Assembly: GCA_022572105.1 (NCBI GenBank)
Contig: JACZWN010000121.1
Span: 1-10,616, forward strand
Source of the DNA: Pseudomonadota bacterium
GTDB taxonomy: Bacteria > Pseudomonadota > Alphaproteobacteria > Kiloniellales > J153
DNA length: 10,616 nt
Direction: 5' to 3'
The position numbers and the translations under genes were made by a program. How positions within the stretch are numbered: position 1 is the first letter of the stretch; each line of letters begins with the position of its first letter. Below, one piece after another: positions 1 to 6,228 of the stretch. The notes below the pieces were generated by a model. That model had not been told where the DNA came from and made no database searches. It worked only from the letters and a program-made list of their open reading frames with translations.

Positions 1-22
1 CCCCCCCTCTTTTCCGCCCGCC

Positions 23-1024
23 TCACCGGTTCGGCTCGGCGGTAACCGACATGAAGGGGCTGGACGGCCAGGACGGATCCCAGTCCTCCCAGTCCAGGAT
101 GATCCGGGCGCGGCGGCCATCCTCGACCATCTGCACCCGCATCGCCTCCAGATCGTCGAACGTCAGCTCCGGGCGCAGGTAGTCGACCAGCGCGACCCGC
201 ATGTGCTGGCCGTAGAGGTCCAGGTCCTGGTCGAAGAGGTGCGCCTCGAGCAGCGGGATCTCACCGTCCACCATCGGCCGCACGCCCAGGTTGGCGACGC
301 CGGCGTACCAAAGCGTGCGCTCGCCCCGGTCGATGCCGGCGCGCACGGCATAAACGCCGTAGGCCGGCTCGATGATGTCGCCGAGCGGGATGTTGGCGGT
401 CGGAAAGCCGAGTTCGCGCCCCAACTTGGCGCCGGCCTGGACGCGGCCCTCGATCTCCCAGTAGCGCCCGAGCAAGAGCGCCGCGCGGGTCGGGTTGCCG
501 GCCTTCAGGTAGTTCCGGATGCCGGACGAGGAATAGGCCTCGCCGGTCGCGCCCTCGACCTGGCGCACGACGCTGACCCCGAAGCCGTCGCTCCGGCCCA
601 GGCGCTCGAGCAGCGCGGTGTCGCCGGTGCGCCGGTGTCCGAACACGAAGTTGTCGCCGACCAGCACGTGGCGCGCGCGCAGGCCCTCGACCAGGACCCG
701 GCGCACGAAGTCCTCGGCGCTCAGCTCGGAGAGCGCCCGGTTGAAGGGCAGCACGAAGATGTGCTCGACGCCGAGCGCTTCCATGAGGCGCACCTTGAGG
801 CGGAACGAGGTCAGTTGAAAGGGCGGGCTGTCGGGGCGGAAGAAGCGGCGCGGATGGGGCTCGAAGGTGAGCACCGCGAGCGTCGTCTCGAACTCCCGGG
901 CCAGGCGGCCGGCCTTGTTGATGACTGCCTGGTGGCCGCGGTGCACGCCGTCGAAGTTGCCGATGGCGACGACCGCGCCCAGGGCCTCGTCGGGGAGGTC
1001 GGTGGTGTGCCGGAAGATCGCCAT
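23..1024 (-). CDS. ribF: Bifunctional riboflavin kinase / FAD synthetase
   Basis: This cytosolic enzyme makes FMN from riboflavin and ATP, then FAD from FMN and ATP. The N-terminal FAD synthetase half carries the nucleotidyltransferase signature GNFDGVHRGH at residues 22-31, GDNFVFGH at 123-130 and SSSGIR at 165-170. The C-terminal riboflavin kinase half starts near residue 180. It shows GFPTAN at 206-211, NLGVRP at 245-250 and EAHLFD from 260, which includes the expected catalytic Glu. At 333 aa it is slightly longer than the usual ~310 aa because of a divergent tail. I chose the ATG at 1022-1024, which gives a start MAIF; an in-frame GTG three codons upstream (1031-1033) cannot be excluded, and no strong ribosome site separates them. 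It lies 207 bp downstream of, and in the same direction as, the MaoC gene, so it may be read from that promoter. Family assignment is very secure. Confidence 0.97.
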   Translation of the reverse strand: MAIFRHTTDLPDEALGAVVAIGNFDGVHRGHQAVINKAGRLAREFETTLAVLTFEPHPRRFFRPDSPPFQLTSFRLKVRLMEALGVEHIFVLPFNRALSELSAEDFVRRVLVEGLRARHVLVGDNFVFGHRRTGDTALLERLGRSDGFGVSVVRQVEGATGEAYSSSGIRNYLKAGNPTRAALLLGRYWEIEGRVQAGAKLGRELGFPTANIPLGDIIEPAYGVYAVRAGIDRGERTLWYAGVANLGVRPMVDGEIPLLEAHLFDQDLDLYGQHMRVALVDYLRPELTFDDLEAMRVQMVEDGRRARIILDWEDWDPSWPSSPFMSVTAEPNR

Positions 1025-1102
1025 GCCGCCCACGGTCCGTGTTGGAAGCCGGGTGAAGAAACGCGCGGCAAGATAGCGCGCTTGCCGGTCCCTGGGTAGG
1101 GT

Positions 1103-1167
1103 CCGAAGGGCGGGTGAACAGGCCGGCCCCGAAGGGCGGGGGAACGGGCAGGCCCGAAGGCCGGAAC
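1103..1167. repeat. Imperfect tandem repeat between ribF and maoC
   Basis: Two copies of a 17-bp unit, CCGAAGGGCGGG[T/G]GAAC, lie at 1103-1119 and 1129-1145 with a 26-bp period. A shorter third copy, CCGAAGGCCGGAAC, lies at 1154-1167. The ~200-bp gap between the two minus-strand genes shows nothing else: no gene and no clear terminator. The function is unknown, and it may be simple slippage in GC-rich DNA. Confidence 0.55.
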
Positions 1168-1231
1168 GAAGGCCGGGCCCCCGGTGCTCGGAAGGGGGCG
1201 CTCGGGAGGGGGTGCCCGGGAGGGCCGGGTA

Positions 1232-1741
1232 TTACCGGGTGGCGCCGAGCCGCCTGCCGGAGCCGTTCGCGCCGGCCCTGGCCGAGGCCTCGCCGCGGGG
1301 CGCAACGGCCACGTCGGCGCGGCGGTTGACGATCAGCTGCGCCTCGCCGTCGATGACCACCGTGTCGCCGACCGTGCAGACCGTGTCCACGGTGATCCGC
1401 TTGGTCTCGATGTCGACGTCCTTGACGGTGACCCGCGCGGTCACGGTGTCACCCGCCTTGACCGGGGCGCGGAACTTGAGCGACTGGCTGAGGTAGATGC
1501 AACCCGGCCCCGGCAGGCGCGTGCCCAACACCGTCGAGATGAAGCTGGCCGAGAGCATGCCGTGGGCGATACGGCCCTTGAAGGGGGTCTGATCGGCGAA
1601 CAGCGCGTCCAGATGGACCGGGTTGGTATCGCCCGAGACGCCGGCGAACATGACGATATCCGCCTCGGTCACCGTCTTGGCGTAGATGGCGGTCATGCCG
1701 ACCTCCAAATCATCGAGGTAATGCCCGTGCTTCTCGTCCAT
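1232..1741 (-). CDS. MaoC-family (R)-specific enoyl-CoA hydratase (PhaJ-like)
   Basis: A single hot-dog-fold dehydratase of 169 aa. The hydratase-2 motif is intact: SGDTNPVH at 36-43 supplies the catalytic Asp38 and His43, and GRIAHGML follows at 57-64. Proteins of this type hydrate trans-2-enoyl-CoA to (R)-3-hydroxyacyl-CoA, linking beta-oxidation to polyhydroxyalkanoate synthesis; others of the same size act on different acyl-CoAs, so the substrate is not fixed by sequence. The last ~25 residues (rich in Ala, Gly, Arg) extend beyond the fold. The ATG at 1739-1741 has a purine-rich ribosome site (GGGAGAGGG on the minus strand) about 6 nt upstream. The gene is divergent from glpR. A PhaR-like inverted repeat lies 53 bp upstream of the start and supports a PHA-related role. 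Family is certain; the PhaJ function is inferred. Confidence 0.93.
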   Translation of the reverse strand: MDEKHGHYLDDLEVGMTAIYAKTVTEADIVMFAGVSGDTNPVHLDALFADQTPFKGRIAHGMLSASFISTVLGTRLPGPGCIYLSQSLKFRAPVKAGDTVTARVTVKDVDIETKRITVDTVCTVGDTVVIDGEAQLIVNRRADVAVAPRGEASARAGANGSGRRLGATR

Positions 1742-1793
1742 CTCAACGCCCTCTCCCGCCGGTAATTTTGTGACCGATTTTATGACCCGGAAT

Positions 1794-1825
1794 GCTGCAT
1801 CGCAATAACATTGTTGCGGTGCAGC
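1794..1825 (-). promoter_or_regulatory. Inverted repeat upstream of maoC, candidate PhaR operator
   Basis: The arms GCTGCATCGCAA (1794-1805) and TTGCGGTGCAGC (1814-1825) pair with one mismatch around an 8-nt centre. Each arm is itself a near match to the TGC-rich site reported for the PHA regulator PhaR (CTGC-N3-GCAG): the left reads CTGC-ATC-GCAA and the right TTGC-GGT-GCAG. A weak minus-strand promoter (TTGCGA at 1800-1805, CATAAA at 1779-1784, spacing 15) would overlap it, so a bound protein would block maoC transcription. The palindrome is directly visible; the regulator's identity is inferred. Confidence 0.5.
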
Positions 1826-2022
1826 TTAACGATTGTAAGATCGTGTCGCAAGACGGATTTTCGGTAGCTGTAAAGCAGTATGCGGGCGAATGATTAAGCA
1901 AGTATTTCTGCACTGCGAAGAGAAGCCGGCGGTGAATCCGGCCCCGGTTCGCGCCCCCGGGAGCGGCCCTAGAGTCGCCCGCGAGGCGCCCGGAATCGCC
2001 TGCGAGGCGCCGGTGGGCGGAG

Positions 2023-2071
2023 GTTCGAAAACCCGCCGGGGATTTTCATTTTCGAACATTTCCGGCATAAT
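2023..2071 (+). promoter_or_regulatory. glpR promoter with putative GlpR auto-operator
   Basis: A sigma70-like promoter, TTTTCA (2043-2048), 17-bp spacer, CATAAT (2066-2071), lies about 95 bp before the glpR start. Over its -35 region is a 20-bp sequence (2041-2060) whose right half, TTCGAACATT, matches the E. coli GlpR operator half-site. The whole agrees at about 16 of 20 positions with the WATGTTCGWT/AWCGAACATW consensus, as I recall it. GTTCGAAAA (2023-2031) and TTTTCGAAC (2049-2057) also form perfect 9-bp inverted arms. Repression by GlpR itself is the simplest reading. Confidence 0.55.
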
Positions 2072-2165
2072 GGCCGTGCGAGCGAAACCAGCGCCGCGCC
2101 GGCACAGGGGGGCCTTGGGGGGGCCTTGCCGATCCGCGGCCGGGACCGGGAGGCGGAGCGCGCAG

Positions 2166-2978
2166 GTGTCCACGAGCGACCAACGTAGGGAACGGATCCT
2201 GGAACTCGCCCGGCGCCACGGCTTCGTGGCGATCGAAGACCTGGCGCGGCGCTTCGCGGTCACGACCCAGACCATCCGGCGCGACATCAACAAACTGTGC
2301 GAGCAAGTGCTGCTGCGCCGCTACCACGGCGGCGCCGGGCTACCGTCCAGCGTCGAGAACCTGGCCTACACCGCGCGCCGGGTGCTGTGCCTGGAGGAGA
2401 AGCGGCGCATCGCGGCCCTGCTCGCCCGGCATATCCCCGACCAGGCGTCCCTGTTCCTCAACATCGGCACCACGACCGAGGAGGTCGCCCGCGCGCTGAT
2501 GAGCCACAAGGGCCTGCACGTGATCACCAACAACCTCAACGTCGCCGGCATCATGAGCGGCAATCCCGAGTTCGAGGTGATCATCGCCGGCGGAGCCGTG
2601 CGCGCGCGCGACCGCGGCGTCGTCGGCGAGGCCGCGCTGGACCTGATCGGCCAGTTCAAGGTCGACTTCGGGATCATCGGCATCAGCGGCATCGACGAGG
2701 ACGGCACGCTGCTCGACTTCGACTACCGCGAAGTGCGCGTGGCCCAGGCGATCATGGAGAACTCGGCCCAGGTGTTCCTGGCCGCCGACCACACCAAGTT
2801 CGGCCGCAACGCCATGGTGCGGCTGGCGCGCGTCGCGCAGATCGACGCCCTCTTTACCGACCGCGCGCCGCCGCCCAAGCTGCGCGAGGCGCTGGCCGCC
2901 GCCGAGGTCGCGCTGCACATCGCCGAGGCCGACACCGCGACGGAAGGCCGCGCAACGGACGACGACGCGGCGGCTTGA
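2166..2978 (+). CDS. glpR: DeoR-family glycerol-3-phosphate regulon repressor GlpR
   Basis: This DNA-binding repressor is expected to be released by glycerol 3-phosphate. A DeoR-type helix-turn-helix occupies residues ~6-55, with TTQTIRRDIN as the recognition region (33-42). The sugar-phosphate-sensing domain follows, with the phosphate-loop motif IGTTTEE (100-106), TNNLNVA (121-127), GGAVRARDRGVVGEAA (142-157), the conserved GISGID segment (172-177) and ADHTKFGR (207-214). The length of 270 aa fits the family (~250-260) with an acidic, Ala-rich tail. The frame stays open upstream to 1890, but I chose the GTG at 2166: the DeoR fold starts immediately after it, and GGGAGGCGGAG lies 7 nt before. 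The upstream part contains promoter and operator sequences rather than protein-like sequence. It sits 356 bp upstream of glpD on the same strand, and putative operators lie before both genes. The GlpR call rests on family plus neighbour. Confidence 0.92.
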   Translation: MSTSDQRRERILELARRHGFVAIEDLARRFAVTTQTIRRDINKLCEQVLLRRYHGGAGLPSSVENLAYTARRVLCLEEKRRIAALLARHIPDQASLFLNIGTTTEEVARALMSHKGLHVITNNLNVAGIMSGNPEFEVIIAGGAVRARDRGVVGEAALDLIGQFKVDFGIIGISGIDEDGTLLDFDYREVRVAQAIMENSAQVFLAADHTKFGRNAMVRLARVAQIDALFTDRAPPPKLREALAAAEVALHIAEADTATEGRATDDDAAA

Positions 2979-3087
2979 GGCCGGCGGCGGCGCGACGGCC
3001 CGACGTGGGCTCCTCGACCAGGGCCCCCACGACCCCAAGGCGCCCACCGCCCACCGCCAACCGCCCCCCGGGCCATGGCTGAATTAT

Positions 3088-3132
3088 GTTCATATTACAA
3101 TATAATGAACCTAATTGCTTTCACTTGTGAAA
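3088..3132 (+). promoter_or_regulatory. glpD promoter with two palindromic candidate operators
   Basis: A perfect -10 hexamer TATAAT (3101-3106) lies in the only AT-rich stretch between glpR and glpD; the -35 is weak (CTGAAT at 3079-3084, spacing 16). Overlapping the -10 is an inverted repeat, GTTCAT (3088-3093) and ATGAAC (3105-3110), resembling GlpR half-sites. Just downstream is a second palindrome, TTTCAC-TT-GTGAAA (3119-3132), nested in a wider pair GCTTTCA/TGAAAGC (3117-3140). Their position over the promoter and early transcript suits a repressor. GlpR is the obvious candidate, but binding is inferred. Confidence 0.6.
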
Positions 3133-3249
3133 TTTGAAAGCCTGTACTACGGTTTTCCAACCGGCGGTGACACCCGGGGCCGTCATGCCCGGAACCGCCG
3201 CACCCGGAAAGCGTCTCGAAGGATCGGTCCGAGCGGGCGAAACCGATCC

Positions 3250-3285
3250 GCAGGTGGGCCCGCAGGTGGGCCCGCAGATGGGCGG
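3250..3285 (+). repeat. 12-bp tandem repeat in the glpD leader
   Basis: The unit GCAGGTGGGCCC occurs twice exactly (3250-3261 and 3262-3273) and once with two changes (3274-3285). It falls in the ~220-nt leader between the glpD promoter and the preferred GTG start. If translation began at an upstream in-frame start it would encode a PQVG repeat, which is unlike any GlpD N-terminus I know, so I treat the leader as untranslated. Confidence 0.6.
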
Positions 3286-3334
3286 GCCGGAACCGGGCGC
3301 GCCGGATCGCGTTCCGGGGGGAGGACGACAGGAC

Positions 3335-4897
3335 GTGCCAGAAGATCGGCCCATAGATCTGCTCGTCGTGGGCGGCGGCATCAACGGCGCCGGCATCGCG
3401 CGCGACGCCGCCGGGCGCGGGCTCTCGGTCGTGCTTTGCGAGCAGCACGACCTGGCCAGCGCGACCTCCTCGGCCAGCACCAAGCTGATCCACGGCGGCC
3501 TGCGCTACCTGGAGACCTACGAGTTCCGCCTGGTCCGCGAGGCGCTGATCGAGCGCGAGGTGCTGCTGCGCGCCGCGCCCCACATCATCTGGCCGCTGTC
3601 CTTCGTGCTGCCGCACAACAGGGGCCTGAGGCCGGCCTGGATGGTGCGCCTCGGCCTGCTGCTCTACGACCACCTGGGCGGGCGCGCCCGGCTGGCCGCA
3701 TCCTACGGCATCGACCTGCGCCGCGACCCCGTGGGCGCGCCGCTCAAGGACGCCTTCACCAAGGCCTTCTGCTATTCCGACTGCTGGGTCGAGGATTCGC
3801 GCCTGGTCGTGCTCAACGCGCTCGACGCGCAGGAACGCGGCGCCGAGATCCTGCCGCGCACGCGGCTCACCGCCGCCAGCCGCGTCGACGGCCTGTGGCG
3901 GGCGACGCTCGAGCCGAGCGGCGCCGGAGCGCGAAGCGGGCGGGTCCGGCGGGTCACGGCGCGCGCGCTGGTCAACGCCGCCGGCCCCTGGGTGCTCGAG
4001 GTCCAGGACAAGGTCGCCGGCGCCAATCGGGGCAGCGGCCTGCGCCTGGTCAAGGGCAGCCACATCGTCGTGCCGCGCCTGTTCGACGGCGCCCAGGCCT
4101 ACATCCTGCAGAACCTGGACCGGCGCGTCGTCTTCGCGATCCCCTACGAGCGCGACTTCACGCTGATCGGCACGACCGAGGTGCCGTTCACGGGCGATCC
4201 CGGCACGGTCGCGATCGCGCCCGAGGAGACCGACTACCTCTGCGCGGCGGTCAACCGCTACTTCGCCCGGCCGGTCGCACCGGACGACGTGGTGTGGAGC
4301 TATTCCGGCGTGCGCCCGCTCTACGACGACCTGCGCGAGAACCTCTCGGCGGTGACCCGGGATTACGTTTTCGACCTGGATCCCGGGACCGAAGGCACGC
4401 CGGGCGGCGGGGCGCCGCTGATCTCGGTCTTCGGCGGCAAGATCACCACCTACCGCAAGCTGGCCGAGCACGCACTCGACAAGCTGCTGCCGTTCCTCGG
4501 GGCCGCGCGGCCGGCCTGGACCGAACGCGCGGCGCTGCCCGGCGGCGATATGCCGGGCGCCGATTTCGACGCCTTCCTGGCCGAGCTCGAGGCCGCGCGC
4601 CCGTGGCTGCCCGAGGGCCTGGCGCGGCGCTTGGCGCGCGCCTACGGCACCCGGGTCGAGGCGCTGCTGGGCTCCGCGCGCGGCCTCGATGACCTGGGCG
4701 AGGACCTGGGCGGCGGGCTCACCGAGGCGGAAGTCGACTATCTGATGGGTCACGAATGGGCGGCGAGCGCGGAGGATATCCTTTGGCGCCGGTCCAAGCT
4801 GGGATTGCACCTGTCGCGCGAGGCCGAGGCGCGGCTCGAGGAGCGGATCGGGCGCGCGGGCGCGGTCCCGGGAAGGGCGCTGACGCGATGTCGCTGA
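3335..4897 (+). CDS. glpD: Aerobic glycerol-3-phosphate dehydrogenase
   Basis: This FAD-dependent peripheral membrane enzyme oxidises sn-glycerol 3-phosphate to dihydroxyacetone phosphate and passes electrons to quinone. The FAD-binding Rossmann motif GGGINGAG is at residues 13-20. The family signature around SSASTKLIHGGLRYL spans 45-59, and the oxidase fold includes VNAAGPW and YSGVRPLYDD. The C-terminal alpha-GPD domain ends with AEDILWRRSKLGLHL. Length is 520 aa against the usual ~500. The frame is open back to 3134, but the GTG at 3335 puts the conserved N-terminus at the right place and has GGGGGGAGGA about 11 nt upstream. The stop overlaps the ATG of the glpS remnant by 10 bp, which shows an original operon glpD-glpS with translational coupling. 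All key motifs are intact, so the enzyme is probably functional even though the transporter behind it is destroyed. Confidence 0.97.
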   Translation: MPEDRPIDLLVVGGGINGAGIARDAAGRGLSVVLCEQHDLASATSSASTKLIHGGLRYLETYEFRLVREALIEREVLLRAAPHIIWPLSFVLPHNRGLRPAWMVRLGLLLYDHLGGRARLAASYGIDLRRDPVGAPLKDAFTKAFCYSDCWVEDSRLVVLNALDAQERGAEILPRTRLTAASRVDGLWRATLEPSGAGARSGRVRRVTARALVNAAGPWVLEVQDKVAGANRGSGLRLVKGSHIVVPRLFDGAQAYILQNLDRRVVFAIPYERDFTLIGTTEVPFTGDPGTVAIAPEETDYLCAAVNRYFARPVAPDDVVWSYSGVRPLYDDLRENLSAVTRDYVFDLDPGTEGTPGGGAPLISVFGGKITTYRKLAEHALDKLLPFLGAARPAWTERAALPGGDMPGADFDAFLAELEAARPWLPEGLARRLARAYGTRVEALLGSARGLDDLGEDLGGGLTEAEVDYLMGHEWAASAEDILWRRSKLGLHLSREAEARLEERIGRAGAVPGRALTRCR

Positions 4898-5115
4898 AGC
4901 TCGAAGGCGGAACCAGGATCGTCGCCGGCGAGACCCACATCGCCGAGATCAACCTCGAGCTGGAGCCGGGCTCGCTCAACCTGCTGCTCGGGCCGACGCC
5001 GTCGGGCAAGACCTCGCTGATGCGCCCGATGGCCGGCCTCGACCGGCCCAGCGGGGGGCGCGTCCTGGTCGACGGCCGCGACGTCACGGGAAACTCGGTG
5101 CGCAAGCGCGACGTG
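4888..5115 (+). pseudogene. glpS: Truncated glycerol ABC transporter ATPase (5' part of glpS)
   Basis: Only the first ~76 codons of a sugar/glycerol-type ABC ATPase remain. They show the N-terminal beta strands, a Walker A motif GPTPSGKTS at residues 35-43, and the D-G-x-D-V-T segment followed by KRDV (73-76). In GlpS proteins KRDV is followed by the Q-loop region (YQQFINYP in relatives I remember), the ABC signature and Walker B; none are present. After 5115 the reading frame runs into DNA that is coding in another frame, giving Arg-rich nonsense to a stop at 5434-5436. It starts inside the last codons of glpD (10-bp overlap). Without Q-loop, signature and Walker B it cannot be an ATPase. 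GlpS rather than a UgpC/MalK relative is inferred from the glpD linkage and from the glpV remnant at the other side of the junction. Confidence 0.85.
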
Positions 5116-5677
5116 GTTCTACGCACAAATCACGGTGTCCAAGACCGTGTCGCTCAAGAAGACGCACGTCGGCCCGACCCCGATCCGCGAAAGCGACGTC
5201 CAGCACGAGTCGTTCACGGAACGGGCGCCCAAGCGGGGCGGCTTGGTGGAGTTCTACCGCTCGCCGGCGCGCGTCGCCTGGATGCCGACCGGCACCAACG
5301 TGCCGGACTACCCGAAGCTGGCGCAGTTCTGGTGGCAGAACGTCGGCGAGGCGGTCGCGGGCGAGGTCGCCGTCGATACCGCCATGGACAACCTGGCCCG
5401 CCAGCCGGACCAGGTGATGGCGCGCATCGCGCGTAGCGGCGCCCAGGGCGACTGCGGCCCCAAGCTCAACGACGAGATCGACGCCGAGAAATGGCTCGAC
5501 CGGCCCGGCTCGCCCAAGGCCAAGCTGGCCAACGAGAAGCCGCGGGGTGAAACCGTCGATTACGACGGCCTGCTCCAAGCCTGGCGCGAGGGCCAAGGCG
5601 CCCCACCGAAGGCCGCCATCCTTGGCCCGCTCCGCGTCGTTGCGGGCGGCTTACGGTGCCGGCACTATAAAAATTAG
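5114..5677 (+). pseudogene. glpV: C-terminal remnant of glycerol ABC transporter substrate-binding protein (3' part of glpV)
   Basis: Reading from 5114, the frame starts WFYAQITVSKTVSLKKTHVG and continues through PIRESD, VEFYRSPARVAWMPTGTNVPDYPKLAQFWWQN, MDNLA, CGPKLN and SPKAKLANEKPRGETVDYD. I recognise this as the C-terminal third of the periplasmic glycerol-binding protein GlpV (normally ~570-580 aa). The signal peptide and the first ~400 residues are absent. The frame differs from the glpS remnant, so no fusion protein is made from glpS. A GTG at 5135 could start translation but has no sensible N-terminus. Family similarity seems to stop around residue LQAWREGQ (near 5595), and the frame then runs to a TAG at 5675-5677 inside the inverted-repeat element, so the 3' end may also be altered. 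The codon pattern is still well preserved, so the deletion looks recent. Confidence 0.82.
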
Positions 5678-5770
5678 GGACAGTATACCATTTTTCGCTG
5701 CTTAGGTCTTGGCTTACGCCAAACCGGCCCCTGGAGCCGGGCAAAATGGTATACTGTCCCTAATTTTTAT
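5667..5770. mobile_element. 104-bp MITE-like element with perfect 28-bp inverted ends
   Basis: Left arm 5667-5694 and right arm 5743-5770 are perfect reverse complements over 28 bp, with core AGGGACAGTATACCATTTT and AT-rich outer ends. The 48-bp middle can fold into two small hairpins: TTGGC/GCCAA around 5709-5722 and CCGGC/GCCGG around 5724-5740. There is no transposase and no room for one, and I see no target duplication directly outside. The AT-rich ends contrast sharply with the GC-rich surroundings. The GGGACAGTATAC core resembles repeats I remember near IS200-like/RAYT (Y1) transposases in proteobacteria, but that link is from memory. Such a structure would also act as a strong bidirectional hairpin in RNA, possibly terminating what is left of the glp transcript. 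Confidence 0.8.
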
Positions 5771-5795
5771 CCGGCGGGCAAAGGATGGCGGTGAA

Positions 5796-6026
5796 ATGGG
5801 TCCGTATCAACGAGACTTGGTATTACTCTGGGAGGTCTCCCTGGGTCTCGGGCTGAGAACGGAGCCCAGAGTTCCGCGCGTGGTTCGGAAGAATCCGCCT
5901 GGAGTTCTTGTCAACTCACGACGGAAAGAGTATGATCTTTTCGCAAGGGAGCACCTTACTCCTCTTGCCGCAACGGTTTTCAATGACCGAGTGGGCCGCA
6001 TGGCCCAGCGTGGATTGGCCAAGTGA
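5796..6026 (+). CDS. Doubtful small ORF, hypothetical protein (76 aa)
   Basis: The ATG at 5796 is preceded by AAAGGA about 10 nt upstream and opens a 76-aa frame, basic and without membrane segments or any motif I recognise. It lies between the inverted-repeat element and the inositol operon, in DNA of visibly lower GC content than the glp region. Strong RNA-like hairpins (5825-5872) overlap its start, which argues against ordinary coding. It could be a decayed gene end brought in with neighbouring foreign DNA, a real small protein, or chance. I list it so that the 5771-6264 gap is accounted for. Confidence 0.25.
   Translation: MGPYQRDLVLLWEVSLGLGLRTEPRVPRVVRKNPPGVLVNSRRKEYDLFAREHLTPLAATVFNDRVGRMAQRGLAK
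5825..5872 (+). other. Strong hairpin structure, possible structured RNA
   Basis: ACTCTGGG (5825-5832) and CCCAGAGT (5865-5872) pair perfectly over 8 bp. Alternative inner stems compete: GGGAG/CTCCC (5830-5841) and GGGCT/AGCCC (5850-5867, loop of 8). GGTCTC is repeated directly at 5835 and 5844. It could be part of a small RNA or a remnant of a mobile element. No promoter or U-tract is evident nearby, so function is open. Confidence 0.35.
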
Positions 6027-6077
6027 GAGCTACTTGGCGGGTTCCGGTCACTCGATGAATCGCCGGGGAAAATAATT

Positions 6078-6099
6078 CCGGTACCGGGTATCCGGTACC
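6078..6099. repeat. Paired CCGGTACC repeat forming an 8-bp hairpin
   Basis: GGTACCGG (6080-6087) and CCGGTACC (6092-6099) form a perfect hairpin with a 4-nt loop. Because the core is palindromic, CCGGTACC is also a direct repeat (6078-6085 and 6092-6099, 14-bp period). A run of C rather than T follows, so it is not a standard intrinsic terminator. It lies about 40 bp before the putative promoter of the inositol operon and could be an activator or repressor site. Confidence 0.5.
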
Positions 6100-6136
6100 C
6101 CCCCCCTCTCGCATTCGGAATACGCCCGTTGCGTTT

Positions 6137-6164
6137 TCGACAAAGCCGCGGTCGCGCGTATATG
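6137..6164 (+). promoter_or_regulatory. Candidate promoter of the inositol operon
   Basis: TCGACA (6137-6142, five of six bases of the -35 consensus) and TATATG (6159-6164) are separated by 16 bp, about 100 bp before the first gene of the operon. This is the best sigma70-like pair in the 238-bp gap. It is flanked by the paired CCGGTACC repeat upstream and an inverted repeat in the leader. It is a prediction from hexamers only. Confidence 0.4.
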
Positions 6165-6198
6165 CGTGATGCGCAAGGGCGTGTCGGTGCGTATCCGC

Positions 6199-6228
6199 AT
6201 CGGCTCGGGGCCCTATACGTGAGCCGAT
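6199..6228 (+). promoter_or_regulatory. Inverted repeat in the leader of the inositol operon
   Basis: ATCGGCTC (6199-6206) and GAGCCGAT (6221-6228) are perfect 8-bp arms around a 14-nt loop, ending 36 bp before the ino1 start and 22 bp before its ribosome site. It may be an operator or a leader stem-loop. No regulator gene is adjacent, so its partner is unknown. Confidence 0.45.

Noticed and set aside
203..1099. Long plus-strand open frame opposite ribF
   Set aside because: ribF is unambiguous on the minus strand; the plus product is Ala/Glu/Val-rich with no domain and no ribosome site.
3095..4810. Very long open frame on the minus strand opposite glpD (571 codons)
   Set aside because: It is the antisense shadow of a GC-rich gene. 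glpD motifs are complete on the plus strand, and the antisense product is low-complexity, rich in Ala, Arg, Gln and Gly.
4888..5436. A possible intact GlpS-derived small ATPase running to 5436
   Set aside because: After residue 76 the translation becomes Arg/Pro/Gly-rich nonsense, while the GlpV-type sequence is read in another frame over the same DNA. It is a pseudogene, not a short protein.
5571..5610. Similarity of the peptide LQAWREGQGAP at the end of the glpV remnant to LQALREGQGAP at ~10374-10406
   Set aside because: The match is short, its DNA agreement is limited to about 17 bases in GC-rich sequence, and nothing around it is shared. Chance is the simplest explanation, although a translated search could revisit it.
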